Positions 1-6,350 of a stretch of DNA of 11,019 bases are shown here, piece by piece; positions within the stretch are counted from its first letter, which is position 1, and each line of letters begins with the position of its first letter. Under the pieces are notes generated by a model. That model saw only the letters and a program-made list of their open reading frames with translations. It was not told the DNA's origin and ran no database searches. Both the position numbers and the translations under genes were made by a program. This DNA is from an uncultured Oscillospiraceae bacterium (GTDB lineage Bacteria; Bacillota; Clostridia; Oscillospirales; Oscillospiraceae), in contig CANQUO010000057.1 of the NCBI GenBank assembly GCA_947627085.1, positions 1 to 11,019 on the forward strand. Reading direction: 5' to 3'.

Positions 1-1580
1 TCCATGGTGCCATAGCGCCGGGAGAGGACCTTGGCCGCGGCCTGTCCCACCTGGGGGATGCCCAGGGCGGCGAGGAGCTTTACAAGGCCGTTGGACTTCG
101 AGCTCTCTATGGCGGCGATGAGATTTTCGGCGGACTTTTTCCCCATGCCCGGGAGTGATGCCACATCTTCGACGCGCAGGGAGTATATGTCCCCCGCGGA
201 CTTAATAAGGCCGTTGTCGATCAAAAGCTGTGCCACCGCGATGCCCAGGCCCTCTATGTCCATGCCGGATTTGGAGGCGAAGTGGACGATGTGCCGAAGC
301 CTCTGGGCGGGGCACTCCGCTCCCCGGCAACGTATGGCCGCGCCGCCCTCGTCCCGGGCCACATTGGCCCCGCACTCCGGGCAGGTTTTCGGAAATTCGT
401 AGGGCACGGCCCAGTCGGGGCGCTTTAACAGGTTGACGCTCAATATCTCCGGGATGATCTCCCCGGCCTTCTGCACCAGTACCGTATCGCCGACGCGGAT
501 ATCCCGCTCTGAGATGAAGTCCTGATTGTGAAGGGTGGCGTTTGTCACTGTGGTCCCCGCGAGGCGTACGGGCTCCAATACCGCCTTTGGCGTCAGGACG
601 CCGGTGCGGCCCACCTGGATGACGATGTCGGTTACCCTCGTCTCCTTCTTCTCCGGGGGATATTTGAAGGCCACGGCCCATCTCGGGGCCTTGGCGGTAC
701 TGCCCAGAACGGCGCGCTGGGCAAGGGAGTTGACCTTTATGACCGCCCCGTCGATGTCGAAGTCAAACTGGTCACGGTCCTCGCCGATGGCGGCGATCTT
801 CCCACAGCACTCACGGACGGTGGAGAACTCAAAATGCGGCACGGTCTTAAAGCGCAGGGACTTTAAATAGTCAAGGGTCTCGGAGTGCTTTTCAAAGCTC
901 ATGTCCGTCACGGCCTGGATGTTGAACACGATGACGTCGAGCCGGCGCTGGGCCGCTATACGGGGGTCCAGCTGGCGGAGTGACCCCGCCGCCGCGTTAC
1001 GGGGGTTCGCGAAAAGGGGCTTTTCGTCCCTCTCCCGCTCGGCGTTGAGCTCGCGAAAGACCTTTTTAGACATGTAGACCTCGCCCCGCACCACAAGGTG
1101 CTCCGGGGCGTTATCGAGCCTTAAGGGCAGGGAGCGGATGGTCCGCAGATTTTCCGTCACGTCCTCCCCCACCGTCCCGTCGCCCCGGGTGGCGCCCTGG
1201 ACAAAGACGCCGTTTTCATACCGTAACGCCACGGAGAGGCCGTCGATCTTGGGCTCCACGTCGTACTCCGGGTACTCCACCGCCTGGGCCACGCGCTCAT
1301 TGAAGGCGTCAAGCTCCTCGAAGGAAAATACGTCCTGAAGGCTCTCCAGCGGGACCTCGTGGGTCACCTGGGCGAAGGTGTCAAGGGCCTTGCCACCTAC
1401 ACGCTGAGTTGGGGATTCCCTTGTGACAAGCTCCGGGTTCGCCGCCTCAAGCTCCTCCAGCTCCCGGAGCATCATATCGTACTCATAGTCCGATATGTCC
1501 GGCGCGTCAAGGACATAGTATTTGTAGCTCGCCTCGTCAAGAAGCCTTCTCAGCTCATCGATTCTCTCTTTCGCTTCCAT
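1..1580 (-). CDS. ligA: NAD-dependent DNA ligase LigA, C-terminus cut off by window edge
   Basis: Seals nicks in duplex DNA using NAD+, in replication and repair. The frame is open from the ATG at 1580 to the window edge, giving 526 codons; the family is usually about 660-680 residues, so the last HhH part and the BRCT domain lie outside. Seen in order: an N-terminal NAD-binding Ia region with the YYVLD and DYEYD motifs (about 20-36), the adenylation motif EPKIDGLS with catalytic Lys111, the NPRNAAAGSLRQ motif, an OB-fold region with VQVGRTG and LTPKAVLEPV, a four-cysteine zinc site (Cys400, 403, 418, 423), and a helix-hairpin-helix region with LPGMGKKSA. The start is supported by GGAGAG just upstream; this site directly follows the yunB stop, so the two genes are probably translationally coupled. 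It is the last visible gene of the murD operon. No in-frame stop was seen. Confidence 0.97.
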   Translation of the reverse strand, partial: MEAKERIDELRRLLDEASYKYYVLDAPDISDYEYDMMLRELEELEAANPELVTRESPTQRVGGKALDTFAQVTHEVPLESLQDVFSFEELDAFNERVAQAVEYPEYDVEPKIDGLSVALRYENGVFVQGATRGDGTVGEDVTENLRTIRSLPLRLDNAPEHLVVRGEVYMSKKVFRELNAERERDEKPLFANPRNAAAGSLRQLDPRIAAQRRLDVIVFNIQAVTDMSFEKHSETLDYLKSLRFKTVPHFEFSTVRECCGKIAAIGEDRDQFDFDIDGAVIKVNSLAQRAVLGSTAKAPRWAVAFKYPPEKKETRVTDIVIQVGRTGVLTPKAVLEPVRLAGTTVTNATLHNQDFISERDIRVGDTVLVQKAGEIIPEILSVNLLKRPDWAVPYEFPKTCPECGANVARDEGGAAIRCRGAECPAQRLRHIVHFASKSGMDIEGLGIAVAQLLIDNGLIKSAGDIYSLRVEDVASLPGMGKKSAENLIAAIESSKSNGLVKLLAALGIPQVGQAAAKVLSRRYGTM

Positions 1581-1591
1581 AAGCTCTCCTC

Positions 1592-2251
1592 TCAGGAAAC
1601 TGCGGCGTAGGCCCCGGGCACACTGCCCACGATGACCGTCTCCGCCACGTTCACTTCCGTAAGTACGCTGTCCGTACCGGTATGGCCGCCGAGCATCACC
1701 TCTAAGGTCACAAGTACGTCCATTATTATCCTGTGTCTCGTCTGATTTATGCCCGCCGAGGAAAATTCGTTCCGGAAGGAGGTGGACACGTTGGTTATGG
1801 AAAGTATGTCCACTCCTATCCTGGGCCCACGGCCCGAGAATACCGGGCCACCGATAAGGTTGCCCAGGGGTATGGTCACGTGGGTCATGTCGGAACCCGC
1901 GAATTTTTCCACGACGGCGTTTGTTATCCTGGCCTGGAGCATGTTGACGGTGGAGACATTGGACACAAGGGCCGTTATATTCCCCTGCCCGTCACGCTCC
2001 AGTGTGACCAGCTTTGAATAGTCCAGGCTCCCGTCGCCCATTACCTCCGATACCGTCTCGTTCACGGCGATGGTGATGTCGTCCGTGGCCGTAGCCACGG
2101 CCAGTTCCACTATGGTTGGCGTCAGCGTGGCGGAGAGTATCAGGGAAAGGACGATAAATATGATACCGCATAAAAGCATCAAAACTGCAAATATCTTCTT
2201 TCCGCCGCGAAGTCTGAACATCAACCGCCGGAAAAAGAGACTCTTATACAC
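1592..2251 (-). CDS. yunB: Sporulation protein YunB
   Basis: Membrane-anchored sporulation protein of the YunB family; Bacillus subtilis YunB is mother-cell expressed and affects spore formation, with no known enzymatic role. The protein (about 219 aa) has a short basic N-terminus, one strong hydrophobic segment (FAVLMLLCGIIFIVLSLIL), then a soluble domain with the family features NLIGGPVFSGRGPRI and a segment near GINQTRHRIIMDVLVTLEVML. Start choice: a GTG at 2251 lies about 7 nt behind the GGGGAGG site. The in-frame GTG at 2260 overlaps that site and is too close, and the ATG at 2221 has no good site. The ribosome site and the GTG lie inside a perfect 12-bp inverted repeat (2244-2275), described separately. 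It sits between the YnbB-like gene and ligA (11-nt gap) in the murD operon. Confidence 0.85.
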   Translation of the reverse strand: MYKSLFFRRLMFRLRGGKKIFAVLMLLCGIIFIVLSLILSATLTPTIVELAVATATDDITIAVNETVSEVMGDGSLDYSKLVTLERDGQGNITALVSNVSTVNMLQARITNAVVEKFAGSDMTHVTIPLGNLIGGPVFSGRGPRIGVDILSITNVSTSFRNEFSSAGINQTRHRIIMDVLVTLEVMLGGHTGTDSVLTEVNVAETVIVGSVPGAYAAVS

Positions 2252-2275
2252 CGGGCACACCTCCCCGGTGTATAA
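2244..2275 (-). promoter_or_regulatory. Perfect 12-8-12 inverted repeat over the yunB ribosome site and start codon
   Basis: On the minus strand the arms are TTATACACCGGG and CCCGGTGTATAA with loop GAGGTGTG. The Shine-Dalgarno sequence runs from the end of the first arm into the loop, and the preferred GTG start is in the second arm. In mRNA this would form a 12-bp hairpin limiting yunB translation. As DNA it could be an operator for a dimeric regulator. There is no T tract after it, so a terminator for the upstream lyase gene is unlikely. The function is inferred; only the symmetry is seen. Confidence 0.6.
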
Positions 2276-2287
2276 TATGCGGGAAGC

Positions 2288-3529
2288 TTATCCGTTTTTC
2301 CCGATTATGCCCGAAAGTCCCCGGAGTATCCCAAGCTTTCCGGCCTCGAAGGTGAGGGCGCCCTGGAGATAGGCGGTGTAGGGCTCCCGCATGGGCCCGT
2401 CGCAGGAAAGCTCGATGGACGCGCCCTGGACGAAGGTTCCGGCGGCCATTATGACCTTGTCCTCATACCCGGGCATGTCCCAGGCCTCCGGCGTGACGAA
2501 GGAATCCACCGGGGAGCCGGCCTGTATGCCCCGGCAAAATTTTTCCAAAAGCTCCGGCTTTCCAAAGTCGATGGACTGGATTATGTCCGAGCGCCTGTCG
2601 TCAAAGGCCGGGCGGGACTTAAAGCCGAGAAGCTCCGTCATCCTGGCGGCGAATACGGCGGTTTTCAGGGCCTGGGCCACGGTGTGGGGTGCCATGAAGA
2701 GGCCCTGGTAAAATAGCCGGGAGCCGTAGGGCGAGCACCCGCACTCCCCGCCGATGCCCGGGGTGGTGAGCCGCATGGCGGCGGCGTCCACCAGGTCCGC
2801 CCTCCCCGCGATGTATCCCCCCGTTGGGGCGAGTCCCCCGCCGGGATTTTTAATGAGCGACCCGGCGATGAGGTCCACCCCGACCTCGCAGGGCTCGGTG
2901 ACGTCGGTAAACTCGCCGTAGCAGTTATCCACCACAACTGCGGCCGAGGGGTTCACCTCATGTACCGCGCGGCATATCTCTCCGATGGCCTCCACGCTGA
3001 GGGCCGGGCGGGTGGCGTAACCGGAGGAGCGCTGGACCTCCACCTCCCGGACTTTAGGATCGGACGCGGCCCTTCTTATGGTTTCCAGGTCCGGGGTGCC
3101 GTCGGGGTTTAAATCCACCTGGGCGTAGCTTATGCCGTAATATTTAAGGCTCCCGGGGTAGTCCCCGGTGAGGCCGATGGCGCTCTGGAGCGTGTCGTAG
3201 GGCGCTCCGGTGGCGGCAAGGAGCGTATCCCCGGGCCGGAGGCCCGAAAATATGGCCGCCGTGATGGCGTGGGTGCCGTTTACAAAATTTTGCCGCACCA
3301 GCGCCTTCTCCGCGCCGAATACGTCAGCCCAGATGAGGTCCAGGGTGTCCCGGCCCAGATCGTCATAGCCGTAGCCCGTGGTCCCGGCGAACATGGGGGC
3401 GCTGACCCTGTGGCGCTCAAAGGCTGCCAGGACCTTCGCCGTGTTTTTTTCCGCGAGCTCGTCGATTTTTGAGAAGATATCCCGGCAGTCCGCCTGGGCG
3501 GCGGACGCCAATGTCATAAGTTCATCCAT
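2288..3529 (-). CDS. PLP-dependent lyase of the YnbB / Met-gamma-lyase-like family
   Basis: A 413-aa fold-type I PLP enzyme of the Met_gamma_lyase (PF06838) family, which genome annotation often calls methionine gamma-lyase family or aluminum resistance protein. The true substrate is not established, and sequence alone does not prove gamma-lyase activity. Seen: an N-terminal helical segment, the family signature TTGYGYDDLGRD (about 50-61), the FVNGTHAI region (about 82-89) where cofactor-phosphate contacts are expected, Asp201 in VVVDNCYGEF that should contact the pyridine nitrogen, and Lys227 in GSLIKNPGGGLAP as the Schiff-base lysine. The length is normal for the family. The start ATG lies two bases after the murD stop and its GGAG site lies inside the end of murD, so it is very likely co-translated with murD. 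Cytoplasmic. Confidence 0.9.
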   Translation of the reverse strand: MDELMTLASAAQADCRDIFSKIDELAEKNTAKVLAAFERHRVSAPMFAGTTGYGYDDLGRDTLDLIWADVFGAEKALVRQNFVNGTHAITAAIFSGLRPGDTLLAATGAPYDTLQSAIGLTGDYPGSLKYYGISYAQVDLNPDGTPDLETIRRAASDPKVREVEVQRSSGYATRPALSVEAIGEICRAVHEVNPSAAVVVDNCYGEFTDVTEPCEVGVDLIAGSLIKNPGGGLAPTGGYIAGRADLVDAAAMRLTTPGIGGECGCSPYGSRLFYQGLFMAPHTVAQALKTAVFAARMTELLGFKSRPAFDDRRSDIIQSIDFGKPELLEKFCRGIQAGSPVDSFVTPEAWDMPGYEDKVIMAAGTFVQGASIELSCDGPMREPYTAYLQGALTFEAGKLGILRGLSGIIGKNG

Positions 3530-3531
3530 TT

Positions 3532-4899
3532 TTACAGCTCCGTCACTATCTCTTTAAAATATTTGCCCCTCTCGGCAAAATCCTTGAACCTGTCAAAGGA
3601 TGTGCAGGCCGGCGAGAGGAGGACCACGTCGCCGGGTCCGGCGGCTTTGGAGGCCGCGAGGACGGCGTCCTTAAAGCCGTCCTCTTTGATTATCGGCCCA
3701 TCGTACCCCGCCCTGACGGCGGCGTTTTCTATCTTTTCCGCCGTGAGGCCCGTGAGGACCAGGACCTTTACATGCTCTTTGATGTCCTCGCCGAGGCTGT
3801 CAAAGGACACGCCCTTGTCCTTACCCCCGGCGATCAAGACGACCTTTTTGTCAAAGGAGCGAAGCCCCGCCCGGGTCCGGGAGGGCGAGGAGGCAATGGA
3901 GTCGTTATAATACCGCACGCCGCAAACCTCCCGCACAAGCTCGATGCGGTGCTCAACGCCCTTAAAGCTCAGGGCCACGCTGACTATCGCGTCATTTTTC
4001 ACCTGTCCGTATAAAAGCGCGATGGCGGCGAGGTAGTTTTCCACGTTGTGCTCCCCGGGTATGAGTATGTCCTTCGCCTCCATTATCCTCTCGGCTTTGC
4101 AATTTAATGAGGCGTAAATCACTCCACCCTCGCAGTAAGCGCCGTTTTCAACTATGCTCCGGCGGGAGAAAAACCTGACCCCATCCCCCGCCCTTTTGGC
4201 GAAGGCGCGGGTCACATCATTATCAGCATTCAGGGAAACTATACTCGGGTGGGGCGAATTTTGAAGTATGTTCCGCTTGGCCTCCACGTATTCCTCCATG
4301 CTTTTGTGCTTGTCAAGGTGGTTTGGCGTCACGTTCGTAACTACGGCCATGTCCGGGGAGCGGTTCATTGTCATGAGCTGGAAGGATGAAAGCTCCACCA
4401 CAGCCACGTCCTCCGGCCCCATTAAGTCCGCCTTGTCAAGAAGCGGCGTTCCGATATTGCCGCCAAGCCAGACCTTTTTCCCGCCGGCCTTAAGTATCTC
4501 GGATATCACGGTTGCCGTTGTTGTCTTTCCGTCTGAGCCGGTGACGGCGGCGATCTTACATGGGCAGACCTCAAAAAACGCCTCCATCTCGCTTGTGAGC
4601 GTCGCCCCGCCGCCCACCGCCTTCATTATCCCGGGCTCAAATGGCATTATCCCCGGGGAGCGAAAGATGATGTCGGCGTCGATTTCCGATAAGTAATCCG
4701 GACCCAGGACGAATTTGCACCCCCGCGCCCCAAGCTCCGGGACGATGTCCCCCAGCGCCTCCCTCGGCGCCCTGTCCCGGACGGTAAGGTCGATGCCGGC
4801 GTCAACAAGCAGCCTCGCCAGCGGCCTGTTGCTCACGCCAAGGCCCAGGACAGTCACGCGTTTTCCCTTCAGTGCGTCAATATAATCAGAAAGCGTCAT
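3532..4899 (-). CDS. murD: UDP-N-acetylmuramoylalanine--D-glutamate ligase MurD
   Basis: Cytoplasmic Mur ligase that adds D-glutamate to UDP-MurNAc-L-Ala with ATP hydrolysis, the second amino-acid addition in peptidoglycan precursor synthesis. 455 aa, full family length. The N-terminal Rossmann-like UDP-binding domain has VTVLGLGVSNRPLA (about 16-29). The central ATPase domain has the P-loop GSDGKTTT (about 121-128), VVELSSFQL, and NVTPNHLDKH followed by the lysine of VEAKRN (about 208), which is carbamylated in the family. The C-terminal domain has HRIEL, YYNDSIASSPSRT and LLSPACTSFDRFKDFAERG. The start is set at the ATG at 4899 because GGAGGG sits 5 nt upstream; the ATG seven codons further upstream lacks such a site. 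First gene of the operon, with a sigma-A promoter at 4924-4952. P-loop Asp in place of the usual Asn (GTNGKTT) is a common variant. Confidence 0.96.
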   Translation of the reverse strand: MTLSDYIDALKGKRVTVLGLGVSNRPLARLLVDAGIDLTVRDRAPREALGDIVPELGARGCKFVLGPDYLSEIDADIIFRSPGIMPFEPGIMKAVGGGATLTSEMEAFFEVCPCKIAAVTGSDGKTTTATVISEILKAGGKKVWLGGNIGTPLLDKADLMGPEDVAVVELSSFQLMTMNRSPDMAVVTNVTPNHLDKHKSMEEYVEAKRNILQNSPHPSIVSLNADNDVTRAFAKRAGDGVRFFSRRSIVENGAYCEGGVIYASLNCKAERIMEAKDILIPGEHNVENYLAAIALLYGQVKNDAIVSVALSFKGVEHRIELVREVCGVRYYNDSIASSPSRTRAGLRSFDKKVVLIAGGKDKGVSFDSLGEDIKEHVKVLVLTGLTAEKIENAAVRAGYDGPIIKEDGFKDAVLAASKAAGPGDVVLLSPACTSFDRFKDFAERGKYFKEIVTEL

Positions 4900-4923
4900 A
4901 TAAGCCCTCCATTCAACCAATAC

Positions 4924-4952
4924 ATTATATCACCGTGAGCGCCATATTGCAA
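4924..4952 (-). promoter_or_regulatory. Sigma-A promoter of the murD operon
   Basis: On the minus strand, -35 TTGCAA (4952-4947) and a perfect -10 TATAAT (4929-4924) are separated by 17 bp. Transcription would start near 4917, giving a leader of about 18 nt that carries the murD ribosome site. It faces away from the rnpB promoter. Confidence 0.75.
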
Positions 4953-4992
4953 ACAAATCTGCCAATGTGGATAATGACAAATATGGTGACAC

Positions 4993-5021
4993 TTGACAAT
5001 CTTCGAAAAATGTAATACCAT
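4993..5021 (+). promoter_or_regulatory. Probable rnpB promoter
   Basis: A consensus -35 TTGACA (4993-4998) and a -10-like TACCAT (5016-5021) are 17 bp apart, with initiation predicted near 5028-5030, right where the RNase P RNA begins. The -10 is imperfect; TAATAC (5013-5018) overlaps it but would leave a spacer of only 14 bp. Confidence 0.65.
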
Positions 5022-5028
5022 ACTCTGC

Positions 5029-5366
5029 GGTGACCGGGCCGGACAGCCGCGGGCGCTAACGCGCGTGAGGAAAGTCCGGGCTCCACAGGGCAAGGATAAC
5101 GGGTAACACCCGCCAGGGGCGACCCTCGGACAAGTGCAACAGAGATATACCGCCGCGTAGCTTACGCTATGCGGTAAGGGTGGAAAGGCGAGGTAAGAGC
5201 TCACCCGGCGCGTGGAGACACGTGACCGCTGTAAACTCTATCCGGAGCAACTACGGGGACACAAGGGCGGCCCGTCCGTCCCCCAAACGGCTTGAGCCCA
5301 CCGGCAACGGCGGGCGTAGATTAATGGCTGTCCACGACAGAACCCGGCTTACAGGCCAGATCACTT
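5029..5366 (+). ncRNA. rnpB: RNase P RNA, bacterial type A
   Basis: The catalytic RNA of ribonuclease P, which trims the 5' leader of pre-tRNAs. The hallmark GAGGAAAGTCCGGGCTCC is at 5067-5084, followed by the conserved ACAGAGATATACCGCC region, GGTAAGAGCTCACC, and the 3' hallmark AGAACCCGGCTTACAGGCC from 5339. The 5' end (GTGACCGGGCC) and the 3' end (GGCCAGATCAC) pair to form the closing P1 helix with two mismatches, and this sets the boundaries to within a few bases. Separate short helices, including GCGC/GCGC near 5053-5064, fit the type A layout. It has its own promoter and a strong terminator, and diverges from the murD operon. Confidence 0.96.
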
Positions 5367-5399
5367 AAAAAAACGAGGCCCGGCGGGCCTCGTTTTTTT
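5367..5399 (+). terminator. Intrinsic terminator of rnpB
   Basis: An A-run, then the stem ACGAGGCCC / GGGCCTCGT, then seven T. It starts directly after the RNase P RNA. Because A and T runs flank both sides it could act in both directions. The structured repeat E1 begins in the T run. Confidence 0.93.
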
Positions 5400-5563
5400 G
5401 TTTGGAAAGGCCGATGGCCTTTCCAAACAAGGGGGACGTGCGAAAAAATTTCTGGAATTGGAATTCCAGAAATTTTTTCTGCTGTCACGCCGCGCGCCGC
5501 CGGTGGCGGCACTTGCGTGACAAAAGGGATTTTTCTGACGCACATGTCGTCAGAAAAAATATT
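5400..5563 (+). repeat. Structured repeat E1 (four-hairpin element, copy 1)
   Basis: Four consecutive hairpins. H1 is 5400-5412 with 5416-5428, 13 bp and perfect. A linker AAGGGGGACGTGCG follows (5429-5442). H2 is 5442-5459 with 5462-5479, 18 bp, AT-rich and perfect. A short TGC leads to H3, TGTCACGC (5483-5490) with GCGTGACA (5515-5522), which encloses an inner GCCGCC/GGCGGC stem (5496-5510). H4 is TTTTTCTGACG (5530-5540) with CGTCAGAAAAA (5548-5558) around loop CACATGT, and is followed by TATT. The same order and linkers recur at 7360-7534 with different H1 and H2 sequences. No convincing gene lies in it. It could be a structured RNA or a non-autonomous mobile element; the strand assignment is arbitrary. 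Confidence 0.85.
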
Positions 5564-5579
5564 CGATGGAGACGCCTGC

Positions 5580-5601
5580 GGGCGGGACGGGGGCGGGCGG
5601 G
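5580..5601 (+). other. G-quadruplex-capable G runs
   Basis: Five runs of three or more G separated by one or two bases (from GGGCGGGAC onward) fit the usual G3+N1-7 pattern on the plus strand. The last runs overlap the left arm of the REP-like hairpin at 5595-5615, so the two structures would compete. Confidence 0.4.
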
Positions 5602-5674
5602 TCTGGGACCCGCCCCTACGGGGTAACCGGGAAATCTCCCATAATGGTCGTAGGGGAGGGTTCTAAACCCTCCC
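5595..5674. repeat. REP-like inverted hairpin pair (BIME-like)
   Basis: Two hairpins face away from a 30-nt centre. On the plus strand, GTAG (5650-5653) is followed by the stem GGGAGGGTT / AACCCTCCC with loop CTA (5654-5674). On the minus strand, GTAG (5619-5616) is followed by GGGCGGGTC / GACCCGCCC with loop CCA (5615-5595). Both have a 9-bp stem and 3-nt loop right after a GTAG head, the layout of repetitive extragenic palindromes moved by REP-associated tyrosine transposases. The arms differ by paired changes. The centre has a small GGGA/TCCC palindrome. The rest of the gene-free stretch (5564-5748) holds G runs, a GCGCC/GGCGC hairpin at 5686-5698 and a weak TTCCGA/TCGGAA stem at 5707-5726, with nothing else recognised. 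Confidence 0.65.
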
Positions 5675-5748
5675 GATTTAAATTCGCGCCGGAGGCGCAA
5701 CATTATTTCCGACCTCCCTTTCGGAAGGGGACGGCCCCGCTTAGGCCA

Positions 5749-6231
5749 TCAAAATACGAGTTTCATTTTATATCTTTCCGCAAGATTTCCGTTTGCCATT
5801 TTTTCCACGAGCTTCTCCGTGATCTTGAAGCCGCATTTCATGTAACAGTTCTGTGCGCGGTGATTATTTTGATTTGTATACAGCTCCACCGCCGTAAATC
5901 CCCTCGATCTCAACATACTCAAAAGCTGATTGACGGCATAAGTCCCTATCCCCCTATTTTGATATTGGGGAAACAGGCCTATCATTTTAATGGACGCCAC
6001 TTTATCTTCCGATAACAGCTCGTTTATACCAAGCCAACCAATAGGCGTGTTTTCATCAAAAATAATATAATCTTCTTCGTCGGGATCACGATCCCACGCG
6101 GATATCGCTTCGACCCAATCGTTTAACTGTGTAGGGATTTCATCTAAGGCCTCAAGGATATTTTTGTCGTTCATGATCCTGTACAAAAACTCCGCGTCCT
6201 CCTCGCGGACATTTTGCATCCTGATATTCAT
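5749..6231 (-). CDS. GNAT-family N-acetyltransferase
   Basis: A 160-aa acetyl-CoA-dependent acetyltransferase of the GCN5 superfamily; the substrate cannot be told from sequence. It begins IRMQNVREEDAEFLYRIMND, as in RimI/RimJ-like proteins. The acetyl-CoA phosphate-binding loop QNRGIG is at about 91-96 after the strand VASIKMIGLFP, and the family C-terminal motif NNHRAQNCYMKCGF is at about 122-135. Length is normal for a single GNAT domain. A strong GGGGAGG lies 7 nt before the ATG. It stands alone, 119 nt below yebC and separated from it by a hairpin, so it is probably transcribed on its own, although no clear promoter was seen. It is visibly more AT-rich than the murD operon or sipL, which fits recent acquisition. 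Confidence 0.9.
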   Translation of the reverse strand: MNIRMQNVREEDAEFLYRIMNDKNILEALDEIPTQLNDWVEAISAWDRDPDEEDYIIFDENTPIGWLGINELLSEDKVASIKMIGLFPQYQNRGIGTYAVNQLLSMLRSRGFTAVELYTNQNNHRAQNCYMKCGFKITEKLVEKMANGNLAERYKMKLVF

Positions 6232-6303
6232 CCCTTATCCTCCCCGTAAATTCCGATCAGTCCACATTTTCTCTTGCCGGCTACCACTTTTGAATTAATT
6301 TTT

Positions 6304-6342
6304 AAGCCCAAAACGGGCCTCTTCGGGCCTCGTTTTGGGCTT
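6304..6342. terminator. Hairpin between yebC and the acetyltransferase gene, likely terminator
   Basis: A 12-bp perfect stem, AAGCCCAAAACG (6304-6315) with CGTTTTGGGCTT (6331-6342), and an inner GGCC/GGCC stem. It lies just behind the yebC stop. The better T run is on the plus-strand side (6345-6350); the minus side is followed only by an AT-rich stretch, so its efficiency for yebC is uncertain. Confidence 0.55.
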
Positions 6343-6350
6343 GTGTTTTT

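Noticed and set aside
2271..2279. CATATTATA on the minus strand as a sporulation promoter for yunB
   Set aside because: It fits a CATAnnnTA -10, but initiation would fall inside the ribosome site and there is no fitting -35. It is better explained as part of the palindrome.
5485..5703. 72-codon minus-strand frame over E1 and the REP-like pair
   Set aside because: It reads through hairpin repeats, giving Arg/Pro-rich low-complexity sequence; the DNA repeats explain it.
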